The notes below the pieces were generated by a model, which worked only from the letters and a program-made list of their open reading frames with translations, ran no database searches and was not told the DNA's origin. Below are positions 34,416 to 41,525 of a stretch of 53,007 bases of DNA, one piece after another. Origin of the DNA: an uncultured Verrucomicrobia subdivision 3 bacterium. GTDB taxonomy: Bacteria; Verrucomicrobiota; Verrucomicrobiia; Limisphaerales; UBA11358. The DNA lies in contig CAIQKM010000155.1 in NCBI GenBank assembly GCA_903872345.1, positions 1-53,007 on the forward strand, written 5' to 3'. Numbering within the stretch: position 1 is the first letter of the stretch; each line of letters starts with the position of its first letter. The translations under genes were made by a program, and so were the position numbers.

Positions 34416-36014
34416 ATGATTGTCAGTATTTTTAACGATGTCATCGGTCCGGTGATGCGCGGACCGTCCAGTTCTCATTGCGCTGCGGCCCTGCGCATTG
34501 GCCGGCTAGCCCGGGACTTGATGAACGGGGATATTCAGGAAGTTCTGATTGAGTTTGATCGCAACGGATCGCTTCCCACCACCCATGAAAGTCAGGGTTC
34601 GGACATGGGTCTGTTCGGCGGTTTGCTGGGCTGGGATGCGGCGGATGAACGGTTGCCGGATTCGGCGCAGGCCTTGCGCGCCGCCGGTGTTGATATTCGG
34701 ATTGAAACGGTTGATGCCGGGGATGAGCACCCGAATACCTACCGGCTTAATCTGCGCAGTACCTTGGGCGAACAGCATACGCTTCGAGCCATCTCGACTG
34801 GTGGCGGCATGATGGAGGTCATCAACATCGACGGTTTTACGGTCTCCTTGTTCGGCGATTATCATGAGACTTTTCTGATTGAAGCAACTGGCTGTCAGTC
34901 AGTGGTTAGTGCTCTGTCGAGTCTCATTCCTGGGGATGAGATTTGGCTCCACGAACAGGGTGGGAAAGCGTTGGTGGAGGTGAAATCGTCGGCTTTTTTA
35001 AGCGATGAGATCATTGCCCGGCTACAACTCAATTGGCCGCAACTGCAAGTCCGGCGACTGGCCCCGGTTTTGCCGGTGCCTTCGCGGAAGGATACGCGGG
35101 TGCCTTTCACAACCTGTGAGGAGATGCTACAGCACGATGGTGGACGGAATACTCCTCTGTGGCAGTTGGCGGTGGCCTATGAGCGGGCGCGGGGCAACCT
35201 GACCGAAGCGGAAGTCATCTCGAAAATGGTGGAGATTGTTCGCATTTTCCGTCGCTCCATCCAACAAGGCATCGCCGGTACTTATTATGAGGACCGGGTA
35301 TTGGGTTGGCAGTCGGGTAATTTTAATACTCTCATGCAGAACGGAAAGCTGCTCAACGGAGGTGTTCTCAACCGGATCGTATTATATGTAACAGCGATGA
35401 TGGAAGTGAAGAGTTCGATGGGGGTGATTGTGGCTGCGCCCACTGCCGGTGCCTGCGCGGCCTTGCCCGGGGCGGTTCTGGGGGTGGGGGAGGAGTTGCA
35501 ATCTTCCGAGGAAGATTTGGCGAAGGCGCTGCTGGCCAGCGGTTTGATCGGTGTATTCATTGCGACCCGCTGGACCTTTGCGGCGGAAGTCGGCGGTTGC
35601 CAGGCGGAAGGCGGGTCGGCGGCGGCCATGGCGGCCGCGGCGTTGGTGACTTTGGCAAAGGGAACCACAACCCAAGCCTTGGCCGCCGCTTCCATGGCGT
35701 TTCAAAGCATGGTGGGCCTGATTTGCGACCCGGTGGCTAATCGCGTAGAGGTGCCCTGTCTGGGCAAGAATGTGTTAGCGGCCAGCAACGCCCTTTCCTG
35801 TGCCAACATGGCCTTGGCGGATTACGACCCGGTGATTCCGTTCGATGAAGTCATTGAAACGGCTCAACGTGTTGCTGCTCAAATGCCTCGCGAGCTGCGC
35901 TGCACGGCATTAGGGGGGCTTTCCATCACGAAAACCTCACTGGAGATCGAGGCTAAACTGGCAAAAAAGAAGAGTTCCAATTGTGAGAATACCGGGTGCG
36001 GCGGCACGTGCTGA
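34416..36014 (+). CDS. sdaA: iron-sulfur L-serine dehydratase (single-chain)
   Basis: A 532-residue single-chain enzyme converting L-serine to pyruvate and ammonia. The beta domain starts SIFNDVIGPVMRGPSSSHCA and has an ACT-like portion (VINIDGFTVSLFGDYHETFL). The alpha domain has SSMGVIVAAPTAGACAALPG. The [4Fe-4S] ligands appear to be Cys in GGCQAEGGS (about 394), LICDPVANR (about 436) and EVPCLGKN (about 448), spaced as in the Legionella enzyme. A Cys-rich C-terminal tail (NCENTGCGGTC) is additional. The frame opens at 34374, but ATG 34416 is the family start. It follows GH95 by 48 bp, an unusual place for a serine-degrading enzyme; it could be co-transcribed with the glycan genes. Confidence 0.85.
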   Translation: MIVSIFNDVIGPVMRGPSSSHCAAALRIGRLARDLMNGDIQEVLIEFDRNGSLPTTHESQGSDMGLFGGLLGWDAADERLPDSAQALRAAGVDIRIETVDAGDEHPNTYRLNLRSTLGEQHTLRAISTGGGMMEVINIDGFTVSLFGDYHETFLIEATGCQSVVSALSSLIPGDEIWLHEQGGKALVEVKSSAFLSDEIIARLQLNWPQLQVRRLAPVLPVPSRKDTRVPFTTCEEMLQHDGGRNTPLWQLAVAYERARGNLTEAEVISKMVEIVRIFRRSIQQGIAGTYYEDRVLGWQSGNFNTLMQNGKLLNGGVLNRIVLYVTAMMEVKSSMGVIVAAPTAGACAALPGAVLGVGEELQSSEEDLAKALLASGLIGVFIATRWTFAAEVGGCQAEGGSAAAMAAAALVTLAKGTTTQALAAASMAFQSMVGLICDPVANRVEVPCLGKNVLAASNALSCANMALADYDPVIPFDEVIETAQRVAAQMPRELRCTALGGLSITKTSLEIEAKLAKKKSSNCENTGCGGTC

Positions 36015-36030
36015 TCCGTAGTTATCATTT

Positions 36031-36061
36031 CGCAAAATGGAACAAATTAAGGCGCAAAATG
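36031..36061 (+). promoter_or_regulatory. XylR/AraC-type operator candidate, site A
   Basis: Two perfect CGCAAAATG copies at 36031-36039 and 36053-36061, 22 bp between starts. It lies between the serine dehydratase stop and the pseudopilin gene, 40 bp before that gene's ATG at 36102. Confidence 0.75.
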
Positions 36062-36101
36062 TCACTAGCAATGAGGTCGCTTTACACTAAGATACTTCAT
36101 C

Positions 36102-36905
36102 ATGCCAATTAGATTTAAGGAAATTGGAGCGCCGAATCCCCGGCTAAAACCCGCTGCCCGGATCGGTATTTCTGCTGCTGGAGCCTTCACTTTAATCGAG
36201 CTTCTGGTGGTGATTGCCATCATTGCCATTCTGGCCGCCATTCTGCTGCCGGCTCTGAGCAAGGCTAAAATCAAGGCGCAGGGCATCAGTTGCATGAACA
36301 ATACCAAGCAGATAACTCTCGCTTGGATCATGTATGCGCACGATGCTAATGATCTTGTTTTGCCGGCGACCGATCCCAAGACCGGGCAATGCTGGGTTCA
36401 AGGCGATGTGACCGTTCCGAGTCAGGCCACGAACACCATGTATTTGAAGACCAATAGCTTGACGCAATATATGGGGGTAAATGTAGGGGTTTTTAAGTGT
36501 CCCGGCGATCTTACCAAAAATGTTCGCAGCGTATCCATGAACGGTTATATTGGCGGTTTCAGCCAGTATTGGTCGCCTAATTATTTATACTACACCAAGC
36601 TGAGCTTCATGACCCGGCCCGGCCCTTGCAATACCTTTGTGTTGCTGGATGAAAGTATCGGCAGCATCAATGACGGCTATTTTGCAACGGATGTGGCTGG
36701 TTATATCCCTAATAACCCCGCCTCGTATGCCTTTGGCGATGTTCCGGCCACCTATCATTCTTTGGCCGGTAGTTTTTCCTTTGCGGACGGACATTCCGAG
36801 GTTCACCTCTGGCATGATGCCAGAACGTCAACGGTCAAAATCAATACCGCTTCCGCCAACAACAACGACGTGAATTGGCTGATGTCTCACGCTACGGCGC
36901 AATGA
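36102..36905 (+). CDS. type II secretion pseudopilin-like protein (prepilin N-terminal motif)
   Basis: A 267-residue protein with a class III signal peptide: after a positive leader ([11 protein letters not shown]) comes [14 protein letters not shown], with the expected prepilin-peptidase cut between Gly/Ala and Phe and the conserved Glu five residues on, followed by a long hydrophobic helix and [20 protein letters not shown]. The C-terminal globular part has the [11 protein letters not shown] segment typical of the many PulG/DUF1559-like proteins of Verrucomicrobia and Planctomycetes. These are numerous per genome and mostly uncharacterised. It sits directly behind operator candidate A and ahead of the GH43, suggesting co-expression with glycan use. 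Role beyond surface or pilin-like assembly unknown. Confidence 0.85.
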   Translation: MPIRFKEIGAPNPRLKPAARIGISAAGAFTLIELLVVIAIIAILAAILLPALSKAKIKAQGISCMNNTKQITLAWIMYAHDANDLVLPATDPKTGQCWVQGDVTVPSQATNTMYLKTNSLTQYMGVNVGVFKCPGDLTKNVRSVSMNGYIGGFSQYWSPNYLYYTKLSFMTRPGPCNTFVLLDESIGSINDGYFATDVAGYIPNNPASYAFGDVPATYHSLAGSFSFADGHSEVHLWHDARTSTVKINTASANNNDVNWLMSHATAQ

Positions 36906-36958
36906 TCCTCTTGCGAGCGGTGGAAAGTTTGCAGTATTCGCCGCTTCAGCAGCCGGCG

Positions 36959-38356
36959 ATGAATCGGCTTTCCCCCACTTGTTTTTTAATATGGATTTTG
37001 GGGTGCAGGTTAGGGGTGGCCTTTTGCAACTTCGCGTTTACTATCCTTGGCTGGTTCAGCTTGTGCCTCATCACTTCGAGTTTGCAGGCCCAAAATCCCA
37101 TTGTGCCTCCCGGGGTTTACATTGCCGATCCTTCCGCCCACGTTTGGCAAGATGGCCGACTCTATGTTTACGGTTCCACGGATGAAAGGCCGAATCATTT
37201 TTGCTCCTTCCGGCACGATGTCATTTCCTCCGCCGATTTGGTACATTGGACCTTGGTGACCAACGTTTTTGCCTCCCGGGGGCCGAGCAATCAGGTTCCC
37301 TATGCCAATGCGCCGCTGTTTGCCCCGGATTGCCAGTATAAGAATGGCGTCTATTACCTCTATCATTGCATGCCGGGAGACATCTCGGAGGGGGTGGCTA
37401 CAAGCGTTTCGCCAGTCGGGCCTTTCGTACATTCAACCCGGATGAAGCTGTATGGTCTCGAGGGGATTGACCCGTGTGTCTTCATGGATGATGACCGGCA
37501 GGCCTATTATATTTGGGGCCAGTTCGGCGCCAAAATGGCCAAATTAAAACCGGACATGACGGAGCTCGATCCCGCCACGATTCATGACAATGTGGTCACG
37601 GAAAAAGAGCACTTTTTTCACGAAGGCGGATACCTGGTGAAGCACGCAGGCACCTATTATTTTGTGTACACCCACATGGGTCGGGCCAGCCGGCCGACCT
37701 GCCTCGGTTATGCGACCAGCAAATCGCCCATGGGGCCTTTTACTTATCGGGGAGTGATCATTGACAATAGCTATTGTGATCCGGGGAACTGGAACAATCA
37801 TGGCTCGCTGGTGGAGTTCAAAGGCCGGTGGTATGTCCTTTATCATCGGTCAACCCACGGCAGTTTTACCATGCGCAAAACCTGCGTGGAACCGATCACC
37901 TTTAATCCAGATGAAAGCATCAACGAGGTGGAAATGACCACGCAAGGTGCCTTGGGACCGCTCAATCCGATCGATAAAATGGAGGCGGAACGGGCCTGTT
38001 TATTACATGGCAATGTTCGGGTTCAGGCACTGGCACCTGATAATGATGAACTGGCCGGCATCAAGGCCGGAGATTGCGCAGCCTACAAATATTTCGATTT
38101 TGGTGCGGGGGTGGGGCGTTTTACCGTTTGTGTTGCCCTGGGCGCAAAACCGGGGACGATTGATGTCGCCCTCGACAATCCTTGGGGGGCTTCCATTGGT
38201 TCCGTTTCAGTACCAGATCACGGGTCGAGCGGAACCTGGCAAAAACTGTCCTGCGCCATTGGTTCGGTAAAAGGTGTTCATGCCATTTGGCTTAGGTTCG
38301 ATGGTGAGGGGGACAATTTGTTCCAGGTTGACTGGTTTCAATTTGCCCGGAACTAA
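36959..38356 (+). CDS. GH43 glycosidase with C-terminal CBM6-like module
   Basis: About 465 residues. The five-bladed propeller has the GH43 catalytic trio: Asp in YIADPSAHVWQDGRLYVYGS (base), Asp in LEGIDPCVFMDDD (pKa modulator) and Glu in HFFHEGGYLVKHAGTYY (acid). The CBM6-like C-terminal part starts near KMEAERACLLHGNVRV and ends NLFQVDWFQFARN. GH43 members cut arabinofuranosyl, xylosyl or galactosyl linkages. The frame opens at 36875 inside the pseudopilin gene; ATG 36959 gives a hydrophobic export signal (long, ending SSLQAQ) but start choice is uncertain. Specificity cannot be set from sequence. Confidence 0.83.
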   Translation: MNRLSPTCFLIWILGCRLGVAFCNFAFTILGWFSLCLITSSLQAQNPIVPPGVYIADPSAHVWQDGRLYVYGSTDERPNHFCSFRHDVISSADLVHWTLVTNVFASRGPSNQVPYANAPLFAPDCQYKNGVYYLYHCMPGDISEGVATSVSPVGPFVHSTRMKLYGLEGIDPCVFMDDDRQAYYIWGQFGAKMAKLKPDMTELDPATIHDNVVTEKEHFFHEGGYLVKHAGTYYFVYTHMGRASRPTCLGYATSKSPMGPFTYRGVIIDNSYCDPGNWNNHGSLVEFKGRWYVLYHRSTHGSFTMRKTCVEPITFNPDESINEVEMTTQGALGPLNPIDKMEAERACLLHGNVRVQALAPDNDELAGIKAGDCAAYKYFDFGAGVGRFTVCVALGAKPGTIDVALDNPWGASIGSVSVPDHGSSGTWQKLSCAIGSVKGVHAIWLRFDGEGDNLFQVDWFQFARN

Positions 38357-38375
38357 AAATAGTCGGCACGGCTTA

Positions 38376-38406
38376 CGCAAAATGGCACAAAAAAGAGCGC
38401 AAAATA
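38376..38406 (+). promoter_or_regulatory. XylR/AraC-type operator candidate, site B
   Basis: CGCAAAATG at 38376-38384 and CGCAAAATA at 38398-38406, 22 bp between starts, followed by CCAGTCG. It lies 108 bp before the ATG of the large LamG/Ig surface protein. Confidence 0.72.
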
Positions 38407-38514
38407 CCAGTCGCGTGAATATCACCACATTGTTACGTTATTGAAAATCTAAATCAGTTTAATTCAAACTAAAACAAGTTTTGGTTTAAACCCAAAAGTC
38501 AAAAAGAGAAACTC

Positions 38515-41331
38515 ATGAAAAAACAACCAGCAAGGCACTCATCTATTCGGATTCTGGTCCTGGCCATTTCAGTCCTTTCGGCTAGTCATTTTGCCGGCGC
38601 CACCATCTATATTTGGACCAATTCGGTCGCCAGTATCTGGTCCGGCACCACCAACTGGACTCCGAACGGTTCGCCGGGAACGAGCCCGGCCGACTCCTGT
38701 ATTTTCACCAATACGCTCGTGGCTTCAAACACCGTCAATAACACGGTCGACTCGAGCCTGACCATTAGTTCCCTGAGTTATTTCTGGAAGACTCCGCTGG
38801 CCCAGGCCAACAACTGGTTGGGTACGCAGATTCCTTCGGGGGGTATCCTGTCGGTCACCAATTTGACCATTGGCAGCACCTCATCCGCCGTTAATACGGT
38901 ATCGAACTCCGTCGGCTTTTTCGGTGCCGGCACCCTGAATGTGCTCGGATCGTTGAACGTGGGTATCAACGGAAGCTCCAGTGCGGATTCCGGCTCTTGG
39001 CTGGATCTGTCACACCTTAGTAACTTTGTCTTTAATGCGGTGGGCGGAACCATTAATATCGGCATGAACAACCGCAGTGCGGCTAACTTCAACCTGGCGG
39101 CCACCAACAATATTTTGGCGGGCACATTGAACCTCAACTCATCGTCCGTTTCCTCATCGGCCAGTGGGACTACTTTCTTGGGCACGGTTGCAAACATCTT
39201 TCAGGCCGGCACCATCAACTTGGCGGGGAATCGCAATTCGAGCACCCTTAAATTCCAAGGTGCCACCGGGGGGCTATATGTGCGCGGTAACAGCGGCAGC
39301 TCCTCCCGGACGGAAATGATCATCATGAATCGTCAGAATGTGACTACCGGTTCTTCATCCTTGGGGAATATGTCCCTGAACGGTCATCCGGTGGATATGC
39401 TCATTGATGTACTGAATGTCGCGCAAAACAATGATTACAATGTATCCGGAACGGACACGGCGGGGGGCACGCTTAGTTTTGACAACGGCATCATTGATGC
39501 TACCACTATCAACATGGCCTACACCTCATCGGAATATAGTGGAACTGAGATCGCCAACGCCACCAATAACGTGGGTACTAACGCCACGCTTATAGTGGGC
39601 TTGGGCGGAATGATTATGGCCAAACAAGACGATCTCTCGGGCGGAACGGCGGAAATCGCCAGCGGTTATTTGAATATTACTAACGGGATGGTCATTTGCA
39701 GCAATGGTATCACGGCGACGGCCAATGCCAACGGTGGAAACAGTTACATTGTGAATTGGGGCGGCAAGATCAATTTGGTCGGCGGGTCCATTGGCTCCAC
39801 CACCAATCCCATTACCTCGCTGATTACCAGTAATGCCACTTACACCTTTAACGTTGACGGTACGTTGACCAATCTGGTGGTGAGCCAGTTGTCTGAATAT
39901 GGCACCAATATCATCAACATCAGTTCATTACCGCCCTTAACTTCTTATCCGAACACGAACGTACTATTTTACGGAGCTACCCCCATGATTGCCAGCCCGG
40001 TCGGTCTCACCTTTGGCTTGGGAACCCTGCCTTCCAACCGTTTCGGGGTGGGCACCACCAACTACACCGGATTCCTCACGAACGACGGATCTGGTAACAT
40101 TATGCTCATTGTCACGGCCGGCCCGACCACCTACAATATTCCGCCGATCGTTACCAGCATCTCCGGGAATGTCTTGGAGATTCCCGGGGGTACGGCCAAC
40201 TTCTTGGTTGTGGCAGCTGGCAGCGCTCCGCTGACCTACCAATGGAAGGTGGGCGGAGTTCCGATTGCCAATGCGACCAATGCGACCTATTCCATCACTA
40301 ATATCACTATCGCCAACGCAGGCAGCTACACGGTAGTGGTCAAAAATTCAGTCGGTACGGTCACCAGTTCCGCCATGAATTTGACCCTTCTTTCGGTTAC
40401 CGGATATGAGTCCTCACTGGGCCTGGCCACCGGTCTTTCTAGTGTTCCCCAAGCCTACTGGCCCTTGAATGAATCGTCCGGTCCGACGGCCTATGATGTC
40501 ATCGGCGGCAACAACGGAACCAACTCCAGCGCGGTCGTCTATGGCAGCGCCGGTCCCAGCCCGACCAACGCGCCGGTGGCTTTCAGCCAATTTCCGGGTA
40601 CCAATAAAGCTTATACCTTCAACGGTAGTTCCGCAATTGTCTACACTCCATCCACGTTTGCCATCAATGCGAGCGAGTTTTCAGTGGTTACTTGGATACG
40701 CAATACCAATACCACTCCTTCGGTGAATGATTACAATGCCGGATTTCGGAATTTGGTGGGCCAAGGCCCAAACACCTGGCGCGTGGGAACCTACTTGAAT
40801 AATGCTACCTTTACGATGAATGGCTACGTTGGCGGTGGCATTGGCGGCACGAAGAATGTCATGGACGGTGCGTGGCATCAAGTGGTGGCGGTTTATGACG
40901 GATCCACCTTTACGGCTTCACTCTATGTGGATGGCGTGCTGGATTATTCAGCCACCGATTCGAGCCATTTCGTAGTGGTTCCGGATGGCAGTGATATTAC
41001 CTTCGGTTCGCAAAGCGCGAGCAGCCGGTTTGGCTGGGATGGCAACCTGGCTGATGTCGCGATTTTTAGCTATGCGCTTTCGGCTAATGAAGCGGCTGCC
41101 CTCTATGTTAACTCCGGCGCTCCGCTGCCGACTCCCACTCTGGCCTACACGTCCTCGGGCGGGGCTCTGACCTTTACTTGGTCAGGAGCTTATCAACTGC
41201 AAGTGCAGACCAATTCCTTGAGCACAGGCATCAGCACGAATTGGTTCTATTATCCTGGCGGTAACACCAGCCCGGTGACGGTTCCGGTGGATCCGACCCA
41301 ACCCACGGTCTTCTTCCGGTTGGCGCAATAA
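38515..41331 (+). CDS. large secreted surface protein: beta-helix-like repeats, Ig-like domain, LamG domain
   Basis: A 938-residue protein with signal peptide (RILVLAISVLSASHFAGA). Residues about 28-520 are Ser/Thr/Asn/Gly-rich, autotransporter-like repeats starting IYIWTNSVASIWSGTTNWTP. About 540-625 is an Ig-like domain (PGGTANFLVVAAGSAPLTYQ; NAGSYTVVVKNSVG). About 640-860 is a LamG/concanavalin-like domain (AYWPLNESSGPTAYDVIGGN; GAWHQVVAVYDGSTFTASLY). The end carries a short beta module (YQLQVQTNSL...VFFRLAQ) shared by many verrucomicrobial exoproteins. Probably glycan-binding or cell-surface. AAAAGAGAAA precedes the ATG, operator candidate B lies upstream and a good terminator downstream, so it is probably a single-gene unit. 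No enzyme motif seen. Confidence 0.78.
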   Translation: MKKQPARHSSIRILVLAISVLSASHFAGATIYIWTNSVASIWSGTTNWTPNGSPGTSPADSCIFTNTLVASNTVNNTVDSSLTISSLSYFWKTPLAQANNWLGTQIPSGGILSVTNLTIGSTSSAVNTVSNSVGFFGAGTLNVLGSLNVGINGSSSADSGSWLDLSHLSNFVFNAVGGTINIGMNNRSAANFNLAATNNILAGTLNLNSSSVSSSASGTTFLGTVANIFQAGTINLAGNRNSSTLKFQGATGGLYVRGNSGSSSRTEMIIMNRQNVTTGSSSLGNMSLNGHPVDMLIDVLNVAQNNDYNVSGTDTAGGTLSFDNGIIDATTINMAYTSSEYSGTEIANATNNVGTNATLIVGLGGMIMAKQDDLSGGTAEIASGYLNITNGMVICSNGITATANANGGNSYIVNWGGKINLVGGSIGSTTNPITSLITSNATYTFNVDGTLTNLVVSQLSEYGTNIINISSLPPLTSYPNTNVLFYGATPMIASPVGLTFGLGTLPSNRFGVGTTNYTGFLTNDGSGNIMLIVTAGPTTYNIPPIVTSISGNVLEIPGGTANFLVVAAGSAPLTYQWKVGGVPIANATNATYSITNITIANAGSYTVVVKNSVGTVTSSAMNLTLLSVTGYESSLGLATGLSSVPQAYWPLNESSGPTAYDVIGGNNGTNSSAVVYGSAGPSPTNAPVAFSQFPGTNKAYTFNGSSAIVYTPSTFAINASEFSVVTWIRNTNTTPSVNDYNAGFRNLVGQGPNTWRVGTYLNNATFTMNGYVGGGIGGTKNVMDGAWHQVVAVYDGSTFTASLYVDGVLDYSATDSSHFVVVPDGSDITFGSQSASSRFGWDGNLADVAIFSYALSANEAAALYVNSGAPLPTPTLAYTSSGGALTFTWSGAYQLQVQTNSLSTGISTNWFYYPGGNTSPVTVPVDPTQPTVFFRLAQ

Positions 41332-41382
41332 GGTCATCTTTGGGGCTCTGATAGTAACATATCAGGGAAAGGGCAGAAGGAG

Positions 41383-41414
41383 CGGGGGTATCGTCTGGGT
41401 ACCCCCGTTTTATT
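41383..41414 (+). terminator. rho-independent terminator after the LamG surface protein
   Basis: An 8-bp perfect stem, CGGGGGTA (41383-41390) with TACCCCCG (41400-41407), around a 9-base loop, followed by TTTTATT. It is 52 bp after the stop of the surface protein. The rest of 41332-41525 shows no gene; the next start is at 41526. Confidence 0.8.
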
Positions 41415-41525
41415 ATTATCAAGCAAGTGATGTTAGCGGAAGCGTTGAACATTAGTTGGTTTCCTGGCGGTAATCAAAATCTCTGAGCGTCTCAAAAAGC
41501 TTTTGTTGTTCGAGCGTACAGCGAA

